This document shows, in pieces, positions 8,897 through 18,035 of a stretch of 64,000 nucleotides of DNA. The position numbers and the translations under genes were made by a program. Positions within the stretch are counted from its first letter, which is position 1, and the number at the start of each line of letters is the position of its first letter. Location of the stretch: NCBI RefSeq assembly GCF_025215095.1, contig NZ_JALHAP010000082.1, positions 558,001 to 622,000 on the forward strand. The letters are read 5' to 3'. The notes below the pieces were generated by a model. That model saw only the letters and a list, made by a program, of their open reading frames with translations. It searched no databases and was not told where the DNA came from. Source of the stretch: Dryocola boscaweniae (GTDB lineage Bacteria; Pseudomonadota; Gammaproteobacteria; Enterobacterales; Enterobacteriaceae).

Positions 8897-10873
8897 ATGC
8901 CATTTTTACACACAGCCGGATTCCGTCTGTCACTTCTGACTGTCGCGGTGTTTACTGCCCTGCCTGCCTGCGCCAAAGATGACCAGGTAACCGTGGTCGC
9001 CACAGGCAACGTTCGCAGCACCTTCGAAGCGCCGATGATGGTCAGCGTCATTGATGCCGATACGCCGGAAGGGCAAACCGCTTCTTCCGCGGCGGACATG
9101 CTTCGCAAAGTCCCGGGCATCACGCTTTCTGGCTCAGGTCGCACCAACGGCCAGGACGTTTCCATGCGCGGTTACGACCGCCGGGGCGTGTTGATGCTGG
9201 TTGACGGCGTACGCCAGGGCACCGATACCGGACACCTGAACAGCACATTTCTTGATCCGGCGTTGGTAAAACGCGTTGAAATCGTGCGCGGCCCTGCAGC
9301 CCTGCTTTACGGCAGCGGCGCGCTGGGCGGAGTTATCTCTTATGAAACTGCCGACGCCAGCGATCTGCTGTTTGAAGGCCAAAACAGCGGTTATCGCGTG
9401 TTTGGCACCGGCGCAACCGGCGACCACAGCATTGGCATGGGCGCAAGCGCCTTTGGCCGTACGGACGATCTTGACGGCGTGGTTTCCTGGTCAAGCCGCG
9501 ACCGTGGTGATATCCGCCAGAGCGACGGCGAAACGGCGCCAAACGATGAAAACATCAGCAACTTCCTGACCAAAGGCACCTGGCGCATCGATCCGGCCCA
9601 GTCCCTTTCAGGCTCCCTGCGCTATTACAACAATGACGCTCTGGAACCGAAAAACCCACAAACTACCGATGCGAGCGAGTCAAACCCGATGGCGAATCGC
9701 TCGACTATTCAACGCGATGCTCAGGTGAAATATCATCTTGGCCCGCAGGACAGCGACTGGCTCAACGCTGACGCCACGGCTTACTGGTCAGAAGCGCGTA
9801 TTAACGCGCAGACGCAAGCCGACGGCGGTGAATTCCGTAAGCAGACAACCAAAGGCGGCAAGCTTGAAAACCGCAGCCGTCTGTTTAACGACAGCTTTGC
9901 TTCGCATCTGCTGACCTACGGCGGTGAATATTACCGTCAGGAGCAGCATCCCGGCGGCAACACCACCGGCTTCCCGCAGGCGAAAATCGATTTCAGCTCC
10001 GGCTGGCTGCAGGATGAAATCACCCTGCGCGATATCCCGGTTTCCCTTCTTGCCGGTACGCGCTATGACAACTACAGCGGCAGCAGCGACGGCTATGATG
10101 ACGTTGACGCCGACAAGTGGTCTTCTCGCGGAGCGATTTCCATCACGCCAACCGACTGGCTGATGCTGTTTGGCTCTTACGCCCAGGCCTTCCGCGCGCC
10201 GACCATGGGCGAAATGTATAACGACGCTAAACACTTCTCTATCGGTAGCTTCTACACCAACTATTGGGTGCCAAACCCGAATCTGCGTCCTGAGACCAAC
10301 GAAACTCAGGAATACGGTTTTGGGCTACGCTTTGACAATCTGATGCTGGCTAACGACGGCATTGAGTTCAAAGCCAGCTACTTTGACACCAACGCGAAAG
10401 ACTATATTTCCACCACGGTGGACTTCGCTAACGCCACCACCATGTCCTATAACGTCCCGAACGCTAAAATCTGGGGCTGGGACATGTCGGCCAAATACTC
10501 CAGCGATCTGTTCAGCCTCGACGTAGCCTATAACCGCACCCGTGGTAAAGATCAGGATACCGGCGAGTGGATCTCCAGCCTGAATCCGGACACCGTCACC
10601 AGCGTTCTGGATATTCCCGTCGCGCAAAGCGGTTTCTCCGTGGGCTGGGTGGGCACCTTTGCAGAGCGCTCAACGCATATCAGCAGCAGCTACAGCGCGC
10701 AGCCAGGCTACGGCGTGAACGATTTCTATGTCAGCTACCGCGGTCAGCAGCAGCTACGCGGCCTGACCACCTCGCTGGTGTTCGGTAACGCCTTCGATAA
10801 AGAATACTGGTCGCCTCAGGGCCTTCCGCAGGATGGTCGTAACGGCAAAATCTTCGTTAGTTATCAATGGTAA
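8897..10873 (+). CDS. hemR: TonB-dependent haemin receptor
   Basis: Outer-membrane receptor importing haem. From ATG 8897, preceded by GGAGAG, it has 658 residues; an ATG five codons earlier lies on the ribosome-binding site and is rejected. It has a signal peptide (about 1-26, ending PACAK), a TonB box-like DQVTVVAT, and a plug with SMRGYDRRGVLMLVDGVRQG and EIVRGPAALLYGSGALGG. The barrel holds the haem-receptor signature FRAPTMGEMY and YWVPNPNLRPE (FRAP and NPNL boxes), between which a haem-ligand histidine is expected (HFSIG is present). It ends in a C-terminal Trp as usual for Omp85-assembled barrels. Closest in type to Yersinia HemR/HmuR and ChuA. Confidence 0.95.
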   Translation: MPFLHTAGFRLSLLTVAVFTALPACAKDDQVTVVATGNVRSTFEAPMMVSVIDADTPEGQTASSAADMLRKVPGITLSGSGRTNGQDVSMRGYDRRGVLMLVDGVRQGTDTGHLNSTFLDPALVKRVEIVRGPAALLYGSGALGGVISYETADASDLLFEGQNSGYRVFGTGATGDHSIGMGASAFGRTDDLDGVVSWSSRDRGDIRQSDGETAPNDENISNFLTKGTWRIDPAQSLSGSLRYYNNDALEPKNPQTTDASESNPMANRSTIQRDAQVKYHLGPQDSDWLNADATAYWSEARINAQTQADGGEFRKQTTKGGKLENRSRLFNDSFASHLLTYGGEYYRQEQHPGGNTTGFPQAKIDFSSGWLQDEITLRDIPVSLLAGTRYDNYSGSSDGYDDVDADKWSSRGAISITPTDWLMLFGSYAQAFRAPTMGEMYNDAKHFSIGSFYTNYWVPNPNLRPETNETQEYGFGLRFDNLMLANDGIEFKASYFDTNAKDYISTTVDFANATTMSYNVPNAKIWGWDMSAKYSSDLFSLDVAYNRTRGKDQDTGEWISSLNPDTVTSVLDIPVAQSGFSVGWVGTFAERSTHISSSYSAQPGYGVNDFYVSYRGQQQLRGLTTSLVFGNAFDKEYWSPQGLPQDGRNGKIFVSYQW

Positions 10874-10883
10874 GGAGCATCGC

Positions 10884-11915
10884 ATGACTCAACGTTATGA
10901 CAACTGGCTGCAGCTTAAGCAGCAACATCCTAAGAAATACGCGCGCGACATCGCAAAGCTGATGAATATCAGTGAAGCTGAATTAACGCACGCACGCGTC
11001 GGACATGATGCCTGGCGTCTAAAAGGCGAGGCGCGCGACATTCTGGCGGCGCTGGAAGACGTGGGTGAAACCAGGTCCATCTGCCGTAACGAATATGCGG
11101 TGCATGAACAGGTTGGCCGCTATGAGAATCAACATCTGGAAGGCCATGCAGGCCTGGTGCTGAACCCGCGCGCGCTGGATTTGCGCCTGTTTCTGAACCA
11201 GTGGGCAAGCGCCTTCCACATGCGCGAAACCACCGCTCGCGGCGAACGCCAAAGCATTCAGTTCTTTGACCACCAGGGCGACGCGCTGCTGAAGGTTTAC
11301 ACCACGGATAACACCGATTTCGGCGCGTGGGGGCAAACGCTGGCGAAATTTATTTATGCGGATAATCCATCCCTGGAGTTGAAACCAGCGGAAGACGCGG
11401 TGATGACGCCTGCGCCAGATGCTCGTCAGGTAGAAGCCGAATGGCGCACCATGCGCGATGTTCATCAGTTCTTCGGCCTGCTTAAGCGTCATCAGCTCAC
11501 TCGCCAGCAGGCGTTCCGTCTGGTGGCGGACGATCTGGCGCAACAGGTGGGTAATTCCGCTCTGCAACAACTGTTGCAGCAGGCGGTAGCCGATAAAAAC
11601 GAGATCATGATCTTTGTCGGCAACCGTGGCTGCGTGCAGATTTTCACCGGCGTGGTCGAAAAAATTGTGCCTGTGGACAACTGGATCAATATCTTCAACC
11701 CGGCGTTCACGCTGCACCTGATGGCCGATACCATCGCAGAAAGCTGGGTAACCCGTAAGCCCAGCGGCGATGGTTTTGTCACAAGCCTGGAACTGTTTGC
11801 CGCAGACGGCACGCAAATCGCGCAGCTTTACGGCCAGCGCACCGAAGGTCAGCCGGAACAGCAACAGTGGCGTACCCAGCTTGAGACACTGACTAACAAA
11901 GGGCTGGCCGCATGA
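10884..11915 (+). CDS. hemS: Haem-degrading/haem-carrier protein HemS
   Basis: Cytoplasmic HemS/ChuS/HmuS family protein, 343 residues, made of two related halves. The family binds incoming haem and either breaks it down or passes it on. Visible family blocks are FFDHQGDALLKVYTTDN in the first half and MIFVGNRGCVQIFTG with NPAFTLHLMADTIAESW in the second. The start ATG at 10884 follows AAGGAG by eight bases and lies 10 bp after the hemR stop. An upstream in-frame start would overlap hemR by 41 bp and is rejected. Its stop overlaps the hmuT start (ATGA), so translation is probably coupled. Confidence 0.95.
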   Translation: MTQRYDNWLQLKQQHPKKYARDIAKLMNISEAELTHARVGHDAWRLKGEARDILAALEDVGETRSICRNEYAVHEQVGRYENQHLEGHAGLVLNPRALDLRLFLNQWASAFHMRETTARGERQSIQFFDHQGDALLKVYTTDNTDFGAWGQTLAKFIYADNPSLELKPAEDAVMTPAPDARQVEAEWRTMRDVHQFFGLLKRHQLTRQQAFRLVADDLAQQVGNSALQQLLQQAVADKNEIMIFVGNRGCVQIFTGVVEKIVPVDNWINIFNPAFTLHLMADTIAESWVTRKPSGDGFVTSLELFAADGTQIAQLYGQRTEGQPEQQQWRTQLETLTNKGLAA

Positions 11916-12727
11916 AATGCTGGTTAGCCGTCCTGCTTGCGCTGCCGATATTTGCCAACGCGGCTGAACGCGTGGTGGCTATCGGCGGCGATGTTACGGA
12001 AATCGCTTTTGCTTTAGGGTCGGGTGAACAACTGGTCGCCCGCGACAGCACAAGCCTGCATCCGGATGCGGCGACAAAGCTTCCGGACGTGGGTTATATG
12101 CGCCAGCTCAATGCGGAAGGCATTCTTGCCATGCGTCCGGATCTGGTGCTGGCGAGCGCGCAGGCGAAACCGTCGCTGGCTCTGGAGCAGGTTGCTGCAA
12201 GCAAAGTTGAAGTGGTGACGATTCCTGCTGATAACTCGCTCAGCGGCATTGAAAGTAAAATCACCACGGTGGCAAAAGCTCTGGGAAAAACTGCTCAGGG
12301 CGAAACGTTGCGCAAAGAAGTCAGCGATAAGCTGGCCTCGATTCCAACGCAGCAGTTGCCGGTAAAAGTGCTGTTTATCATGAGTCACGGCGGAATGACC
12401 GCGATGGCGGCCGGACAACAGACCGCTGCTGATGCCGCTATCCGTGCTGCCGGTTTGCAAAATGCCATGCAGGGTTTTAACCGCTATCAACCGCTTTCCC
12501 AGGAAGGGGTTATCGCAAGCCAGCCGGAGTTAATTCTGGTGACGGAAGATGGCGTAAAAACGCTGGGCGGCGAAGAGAATGTCTGGGCGCTGCCAGGTCT
12601 GGCGCAGACCCCGGCCGGGAGAAACCACCAGTTGCTGGTCGTGGATGATATGGCGCTGCTTGGCTTTGGGCTGCAAACGCCGGATGCCATTCTTGCGCTG
12701 CGTAAAAAAGCGGAACAACTCCCGTGA
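11912..12727 (+). CDS. hmuT: Haem ABC transporter, periplasmic haem-binding protein
   Basis: Periplasmic class III binding protein (PeripBP_2/BtuF fold) that passes haem to HmuUV. It has 271 residues with a signal peptide (1-18, FANAA), then the start of the mature chain ERVVAIGGDVTEIAFALGSG. SHGGMTAMAAGQQTAADA and FNRYQPLSQEG are typical HmuT/HemT blocks. It overlaps hemS by four bases (ATGA) and ends at the TGATG junction with hmuU. Also called HemT. Confidence 0.94.
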   Translation: MKCWLAVLLALPIFANAAERVVAIGGDVTEIAFALGSGEQLVARDSTSLHPDAATKLPDVGYMRQLNAEGILAMRPDLVLASAQAKPSLALEQVAASKVEVVTIPADNSLSGIESKITTVAKALGKTAQGETLRKEVSDKLASIPTQQLPVKVLFIMSHGGMTAMAAGQQTAADAAIRAAGLQNAMQGFNRYQPLSQEGVIASQPELILVTEDGVKTLGGEENVWALPGLAQTPAGRNHQLLVVDDMALLGFGLQTPDAILALRKKAEQLP

Positions 12728-13725
12728 TGCGACGTCCTCTGCCTTGTCAGGCTCTCTGGTTATTGGGGCTGGCGCTGTTGGCTTTGGCGCTGATCGCCAC
12801 TAATCTTGGCGCAATGCGGCTTTCCATCGCCGTATTATGGCAAGCGCATGACGAGGCGCTGCGCCATATCTGGCTTAACATTCGTCTGCCGCGTGTGTTG
12901 CTGGCGGCGCTAGTGGGGGGCGCTCTGGCGCTGTCCGGCTGCGTGATGCAGGGGCTGTTTCGTAATCCCCTGGCCGACCCGGGCCTGCTTGGCATCAGCA
13001 GCGGCGCCGCGCTGGCCGTGGGCCTGTCCGTTGTTCTGCCGCTGGCTTTGCCTGCCGTGCTGGCGCTTTATATGCCGATGCTGGCCGCGTTTCTGGGCAG
13101 CCTTGCCGTGACGCTGGTGATTTTTTTCCTCAGCCGCCATGGCAACAACAACCTTTCTCGCCTTCTGTTAGTCGGGATTGCGATTAACGCCTTGTGCGGA
13201 GCCGCGGTCGGCGTGCTTTCATGGATTAGCAACGATGCTCAGCTTCGACAGCTCTCCCTTTGGGGCATGGGCAGTCTTGGCCAGGCGCAGTGGTCAACGC
13301 TGCTTGCAACGGCGTCATTTATTCTTCCCGCTTCGCTCGGCATTGCGTTTCTCGCCTCGCGGCTCAACCTGCTGCAGCTCGGCGACGAAGAAGCGCATTA
13401 CCTGGGCGTAGACGTAAAATGTACCCAGCGACAGCTATTGATTCTTAGCGCCCTGCTCGTCGCGGCGGCGGTGGCCGTGAGCGGCGTAATTGGCTTCGTC
13501 GGGCTGGTTATCCCACATCTGGTAAGGATGTGGCTGGGCGCCGATCACCGCTGGCTGATCCCAGGGTCGGTGCTGGCTGGCGCCATACTATTGCTGGTTG
13601 CCGATACGCTCGCCCGCACGATGGTAGCCCCCGCTGAAATGCCGGTTGGCTTGCTGACCAGCCTGCTCGGCGGCCCGTGGTTTTTAGCGCTGATTTTTCG
13701 TCAACGGAGAGAAACTGATGGCTGA
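12727..13725 (+). CDS. hmuU: Haem ABC transporter, permease
   Basis: FecCD-family inner-membrane permease (332 residues, about ten hydrophobic segments) forming the haem channel with HmuV. Family motifs are GGALALSGCVMQGLFRNPLA followed by DPGLLGISSGAALAVG, and the late GFVGLVIPHLVR loop that contacts the ATPase. ATG 12727 overlaps the hmuT stop (TGATG); a GTG one codon earlier is possible. Its 3' end overlaps hmuV by eight bases. Also called HemU. Confidence 0.95.
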   Translation: MRRPLPCQALWLLGLALLALALIATNLGAMRLSIAVLWQAHDEALRHIWLNIRLPRVLLAALVGGALALSGCVMQGLFRNPLADPGLLGISSGAALAVGLSVVLPLALPAVLALYMPMLAAFLGSLAVTLVIFFLSRHGNNNLSRLLLVGIAINALCGAAVGVLSWISNDAQLRQLSLWGMGSLGQAQWSTLLATASFILPASLGIAFLASRLNLLQLGDEEAHYLGVDVKCTQRQLLILSALLVAAAVAVSGVIGFVGLVIPHLVRMWLGADHRWLIPGSVLAGAILLLVADTLARTMVAPAEMPVGLLTSLLGGPWFLALIFRQRRETDG

Positions 13726-14497
13726 TGTTTTACAGGCCCACCGCGTCTCGCTGTATGCAGGAGAACGATTGCTGCTCGATGACGTTACCCTTTCGCTCAG
13801 ACCCGGAGAAGTTGTCGCGCTGATTGGCCCTAACGGCGCAGGTAAATCAACGTTGCTGCGGGTGCTGACGGGTTTTCAACTGCCGGACGGCGGTAGCGTA
13901 AGCCTTGCCGACCGACCGCTTGATGAATGGCCGAACGAAGCGCTCGCTCGCCAGCGTGCGGTTATGCGTCAGCGCAGCGGCATGGCGTTTAGCTGGACAG
14001 TGGAAGAAGTTATTGCGATGGGACGCGCGCCATGGCCGGAAAATGACACCCAAAGCATCGTCAGTGAAGTGATGGCGTTAACCGGCTGCGATTCGCTTGC
14101 CGGGCGCGATTTTTGCCAGCTTTCAGGCGGAGAGCAACAGCGGGTGCAACTGGCGCGTGCGCTGGCGCAGCTTTGGCATAACGGTCAGCCCCACGGCTGG
14201 CTGTTTCTTGATGAACCCACCTCCGCGCTGGATCTCTATCATCAGCAACATATTTTACGTTTGCTGCGCAGGCTTGCGTTAATGGGCAGGCTTTCGGTTT
14301 GTATCGTGTTACACGACCTGAATCTGGCGGCGCTATGGGCCGATCGCATCATTTTGCTGCACGGCGGGAAATTGGTTGCGCAAGGTTCACCGCAGCAGGT
14401 TCTCAACGAGTCGACGCTCACGCAGTGGTATCAGGCGGAGCTAAAGGTGTTCAGTCATCCTGAACACCCGGTGCCACAGGTCTGGCTACAGCCGTAA
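13718..14497 (+). CDS. hmuV: Haem ABC transporter, ATP-binding protein
   Basis: ATPase of 259 residues that powers HmuU. Walker A GPNGAGKST (about 37-45), signature LSGGEQQRVQLARAL, Walker B WLFLDEPTSALD and the switch histidine in VLHDLNLAA are all present. It is the last gene of the haem operon. Its stop ends at 14497 and the convergent selO stop begins at 14498, with no spacer and no obvious terminator between them. Also called HemV. Confidence 0.95.
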   Translation: MADVLQAHRVSLYAGERLLLDDVTLSLRPGEVVALIGPNGAGKSTLLRVLTGFQLPDGGSVSLADRPLDEWPNEALARQRAVMRQRSGMAFSWTVEEVIAMGRAPWPENDTQSIVSEVMALTGCDSLAGRDFCQLSGGEQQRVQLARALAQLWHNGQPHGWLFLDEPTSALDLYHQQHILRLLRRLALMGRLSVCIVLHDLNLAALWADRIILLHGGKLVAQGSPQQVLNESTLTQWYQAELKVFSHPEHPVPQVWLQP

Positions 14498-15958
14498 TTA
14501 GCTCGAACAGCTTACTTCAAGGCTTTTTCCCCAGTCCGGCGGACGCTGGGTTAAATCCCCTTCATGCTCGATAAACGGCTGGCTCAGCGCTTCATGCAGG
14601 CGCGCCAGCTCCGTTACATCCCCCTGCTCTGCCGCAGCGATCGCACGTTGCGCCAGCCAGTTTCGCAGCACCAGCGAAGGGTTGACGGACTTCATTGCCT
14701 CTTGCCGTTCGGCGTCGCCGACCTGTTCAATTTGCAACCGTTCGCGATAGCGTGTGAACCAGCTATCGAAGCTTGCGCGATCGATGAACTCATCGCGCAG
14801 CGGCGAAATCGCGTCGTTTTGCTCTGTCATGCTCAACATGCGGAAAGTGCGCGTGTAATCACTGCGTTCTTTAGCCATAAGCCCGAACAGCCCGGTCAGG
14901 ATTTCGTTATCCGCTTTTTGCTCGGTGCTGAAACCCAGTTTAGCGCGCATCTGAATGCCGAAAGCGCGCATCAGCGCGAACTGGTAATGGTCAAGCGCCT
15001 CGTTCAGTTTGTCTACGGCAATAAACGGCGAAAGCGACTGCGCCAGACGCTGCAAATTCCACAGGCCAACGGCGGGCTGGTTGTCAAAAGCGTACCGCCC
15101 CTGATTGTCGGAATGGTTGCAGATATAATCTGGCTGATAATCATCCAGGAAACCATACGGACCGTAATCCATCGTCAGGCCAAGGATCGACATGTTGTCC
15201 GTATTCATCACGCCATGTGCAAATCCGACTGTTTGCCAGTGGGCAATCAGCGTTGCCGTGCGCTCGACGACATCCTGAAACCAGAGTTCGTAGCGCTCTT
15301 TCTGCCCCACCAACTCCGGCCAGTGATGCCCGATAACGTAATCGGCAAGCTGCTGAACTTTTTCCGGTTCGCGGCGGTAATAAAAGTGTTCGAAATGGCC
15401 GAAACGCACATGGCTTTCCGCCACGCGTAGCAGCATTGCGCCTTGCTCGGTGGTTTCGCGACGAACAGGCGTGTCGCTGGTCACGATGGTGAGCGCGCGC
15501 GTACCCGGGATACCCAGGGCATATATCGCTTCGCTGGCAAGAAATTCGCGAATTGTGGAACGCAGCACGGCTCGCCCGTCACCCATACGCGAATAAGGCG
15601 TGAGGCCCGCGCCTTTGAGATGCCAGTCGACCTTGCGACCATCTTTGAGCTGCTGCTCGCCCAGCAAAATGCCGCGCCCGTCGCCAAGCTGGCCTGCCCA
15701 GACGCCAAACTGGTGTCCGCTGTAAACCTGCGCCAGCGGCTGCATGCCCGGAAGCAGCGTTTCACCACTCCAGATGCCCGCATGGGCGGTATTAAAGAGC
15801 GAAGCATCCAGCCCGAGATCTTCTGCAAGTCGGCGATTGTGATACAGCAAACGCGCATTGCGCAGCGGCGTAGGGTTGAGTTCGCTATAAAAACCGGGCA
15901 ATTCATCATGCCAACTGTTTTTAAACACAATACTATTGAACACGGGGTTATCAGTCAT
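14498..15958 (-). CDS. selO: Protein adenylyltransferase SelO
   Basis: Pseudokinase-fold enzyme (formerly YdiU, UPF0061) that transfers AMP from ATP to Ser, Thr or Tyr of target proteins; linked in the literature to redox stress. The frame from ATG 15958 gives 486 residues and follows a strong AGGAGG. Conserved blocks: YSGHQFGVWAGQLGDGRG, KGAGLTPYSRMGDGRAVLRS, HGVMNTDNMSILGLTMDYGP. The C-terminus ends EVSCSS, where the cysteine takes the place of the selenocysteine of eukaryotic SelO. In E. coli it also sits between the aroH region and ydiV. Confidence 0.95.
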   Translation of the reverse strand: MTDNPVFNSIVFKNSWHDELPGFYSELNPTPLRNARLLYHNRRLAEDLGLDASLFNTAHAGIWSGETLLPGMQPLAQVYSGHQFGVWAGQLGDGRGILLGEQQLKDGRKVDWHLKGAGLTPYSRMGDGRAVLRSTIREFLASEAIYALGIPGTRALTIVTSDTPVRRETTEQGAMLLRVAESHVRFGHFEHFYYRREPEKVQQLADYVIGHHWPELVGQKERYELWFQDVVERTATLIAHWQTVGFAHGVMNTDNMSILGLTMDYGPYGFLDDYQPDYICNHSDNQGRYAFDNQPAVGLWNLQRLAQSLSPFIAVDKLNEALDHYQFALMRAFGIQMRAKLGFSTEQKADNEILTGLFGLMAKERSDYTRTFRMLSMTEQNDAISPLRDEFIDRASFDSWFTRYRERLQIEQVGDAERQEAMKSVNPSLVLRNWLAQRAIAAAEQGDVTELARLHEALSQPFIEHEGDLTQRPPDWGKSLEVSCSS

Positions 15959-16023
15959 GGAGCCTCCTGACTGATAGTGTAGTGGCTTCACGGCGGTTTA
16001 AACACGGTGTGGTTGCAAGGTCT

Positions 16024-16749
16024 TTACAGCGATGAGTCCGGCAGAAGCAAATCCGCAATTGATTCGACCGGCACCGCGGGCCAGAGGCTGCCCTGCATCG
16101 CGCTAAACCCCAGCAAGCGGGCCTTTACCAGAGAAGCCTCATCGTCAATGCCTGCGATTATCAACGCCCGGCAAAACGGCGAAATCTGATCCGTAATAGC
16201 CTGCATAAAAGGTGTAAAAGAACTCGCATGAATTTGCTTATGGATAAATCCCTTATCGAGCATAATCGAGGTAAATAAGCCGTCGAAAATTGATTTCGTG
16301 GTCGCCATGCCGGCGCCAAAGTTTTCCAGCACCAGGGCGAAAAGCTTACTTATTTCCCGCAGGCGCAGATTGCCGCTGCCAAGATTTAAATCTGTAAAAC
16401 TTTCATTAATGGTTAACTCAATGAAAGGCAACCGGCTGATACGAGTAATCAATTGTTGCTCTGACAGAATAGCATCCACGATATGTTCGTTTATATTTAC
16501 CCAGGCCCGGAGTTGGTGGGTCATAAAGAAATCTTGACAGTTTTCGAGTAATGATAACTTTTCGCAGAACAAGGCTAATTCTTGCTCCGCATTTAAATGA
16601 GGGAGAACCAGTTCCGTCGGAATACGGACCGGGGTATCGACGCCGACAAAATTCGTGATTAACTGGAGACCAAAAAGTTGGCCTTCCGGCAAACGCATTG
16701 GCAGAAAACAGAAATGCGAGCGGTAAACAATATCCAGTGAGACGATCAT
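16024..16749 (-). CDS. ydiV: Degenerate EAL-domain anti-FlhDC factor
   Basis: A 241-residue stand-alone EAL-fold protein matching E. coli YdiV (RflP), which binds FlhD and blocks the flagellar master regulator FlhD4C2. It is a diverged paralogue of c-di-GMP phosphodiesterases. The position of the EAL motif reads LQLITNF, so the catalytic glutamate is missing and no enzymatic activity is expected. Other blocks, PFIELTINESF, LDNFGAG-like ENFGAGMAT, FDGLFTSIMLDKGFI and LQG-like MQGSLWPAVP, are shared with YdiV. Gene order selO-ydiV-(lacI-type)-nlpC equals E. coli apart from the inserted regulator. Confidence 0.92.
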   Translation of the reverse strand: MIVSLDIVYRSHFCFLPMRLPEGQLFGLQLITNFVGVDTPVRIPTELVLPHLNAEQELALFCEKLSLLENCQDFFMTHQLRAWVNINEHIVDAILSEQQLITRISRLPFIELTINESFTDLNLGSGNLRLREISKLFALVLENFGAGMATTKSIFDGLFTSIMLDKGFIHKQIHASSFTPFMQAITDQISPFCRALIIAGIDDEASLVKARLLGFSAMQGSLWPAVPVESIADLLLPDSSL

Positions 16750-16918
16750 ATTGCCAGCCGTGTTTCTACAAGGGGGAACGGCATCGTCACGCGATGAACA
16801 TTCAGCATCTGCTGAATTGATTTTACTCTAATTAATATCACTTTCATCCCTGAAGCGTTTTGAAATTTACCTTAAAGTATTTATTCAGCTTATCCTGGAT
16901 GCTTCTTTATGGCTAGTT

Positions 16919-17893
16919 TTACTGAAGAGCGCGAAACGAGTCGCGGTGGATTATCAAAGGGTCGAAAGTTTCAGTTACACAATTTTCGTCCAGTAATTTA
17001 CGAGTCGCGAATCTTGCCATTTCACTAATCGGAAAATGTACGCTGGTTAATGCCGGGCGAACAAATGCCGCGCGTTCTCCACTGTCATAACATATAAGAG
17101 ATATATCCTGCGGAATGCGCAAACCACGCTCGGTAATTGCAAGCATCGCGCCAATTGCCATTTCTTCATTGCAGCAGTAAATAGCCATTGGCTGCTTTTC
17201 TTTGAGTAACAGAGAAGTTTGCTGATGGCCGCTTGGCATGTCGTACTCACCTTCGAGTACCGCGACGGGCGCTAAACCAGCCTGTGCCATAGCCTCCAAA
17301 AAACCCTGCCTGCGTAATAAACTGGAAGCGCGGTTAGTGGGTCCATGCAGGCAGGCAATTGCCGTATGCCCGCCGTCAATAAAGACCCGGGTCGCAAGCC
17401 GACTGGCGGCGCGATGGTCGAAAACCACACAGCGCTCTTCCAGGCCGGGTACGTCTCTGTCAAGGACGATAAATTTACGCCCTTGCCCCGCCAGGCGCAG
17501 CAGCATTTCATCTTCCAGCGCGCGAATATGCAGAACCAGCCCATCACAGCGCAAATTATAAAGCCGCTGCATGGCATTCAACTCTTTATCTGCAAAACTG
17601 CGCCCTTGCGTAACCAACAACTGCTTGCCGTGCAGCTCCGTTTCGCTTTGTACTGTATCCATTAACGCACCGAAAAATCCGCCGCGATAGGAAGTGGTAA
17701 CCAGGCCAATCGTGTTGCTTTGACTTGAGGCTAAAGCGCGGGCGGCCGGATTGGGAGAATAGCCCAGCTCGCGAATAGCCGCTTCCACTTTGCTGCGCGT
17801 CTGAGCCTTAACGTTGGTATCGCCATTTACCACACGGGATACGGTAGCACGGGATACGCCAGCGCTTGCGGCAACATCTTCCAGAGTAACCAT
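16919..17893 (-). CDS. LacI/GalR-family transcriptional regulator (orphan)
   Basis: A 324-residue repressor. Residues 1-55 are the LacI helix-turn-helix (TLEDVAASAGVSRATVSRVV) with the hinge helix PNPAARALASSQS, followed by a periplasmic-binding-like sensor domain (about 60-320) ending in the family motif DPLIIHRDSFRAL. No sugar-catabolic or transport gene lies beside it: neighbours are ydiV and nlpC, both conserved partners in E. coli, where this gene is absent from the locus. Its effector and targets are unknown. A perfect 12-bp palindrome lies 25 bp upstream of the start and might be an autoregulatory site. Confidence 0.9.
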   Translation of the reverse strand: MVTLEDVAASAGVSRATVSRVVNGDTNVKAQTRSKVEAAIRELGYSPNPAARALASSQSNTIGLVTTSYRGGFFGALMDTVQSETELHGKQLLVTQGRSFADKELNAMQRLYNLRCDGLVLHIRALEDEMLLRLAGQGRKFIVLDRDVPGLEERCVVFDHRAASRLATRVFIDGGHTAIACLHGPTNRASSLLRRQGFLEAMAQAGLAPVAVLEGEYDMPSGHQQTSLLLKEKQPMAIYCCNEEMAIGAMLAITERGLRIPQDISLICYDSGERAAFVRPALTSVHFPISEMARFATRKLLDENCVTETFDPLIIHRDSFRALQ

Positions 17894-17917
17894 TGGGTTC
17901 CTTAACAGGGAATCAGT

Positions 17918-17929
17918 AAAAAGCTTTTT
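17918..17929. promoter_or_regulatory. Palindrome upstream of the orphan LacI-type gene
   Basis: AAAAAGCTTTTT is a perfect 12-bp palindrome 25 bp before the regulator start. LacI-family operators usually have a central CG, which this lacks, so an operator role is only a possibility. Confidence 0.25.
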
Positions 17930-17996
17930 GATATTACCCGATATACAGCGCAGCGCCTGGGTTAACCCCGGAATTACGGAAGGGAATCACGATTTA

Positions 17997-18027
17997 GAAA
18001 AAAAGAAAACTGACCCGGACGGGTCAG
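17997..18027 (-). terminator. nlpC terminator
   Basis: An 8-bp perfect stem (CTGACCCG / CGGGTCAG at 18010-18017 and 18020-18027) with a GA loop. On the minus strand it is followed by TTTTCTTTTTTT, directly downstream of the nlpC stop. Confidence 0.85.
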
Positions 18028-18035
18028 CACAAAAG

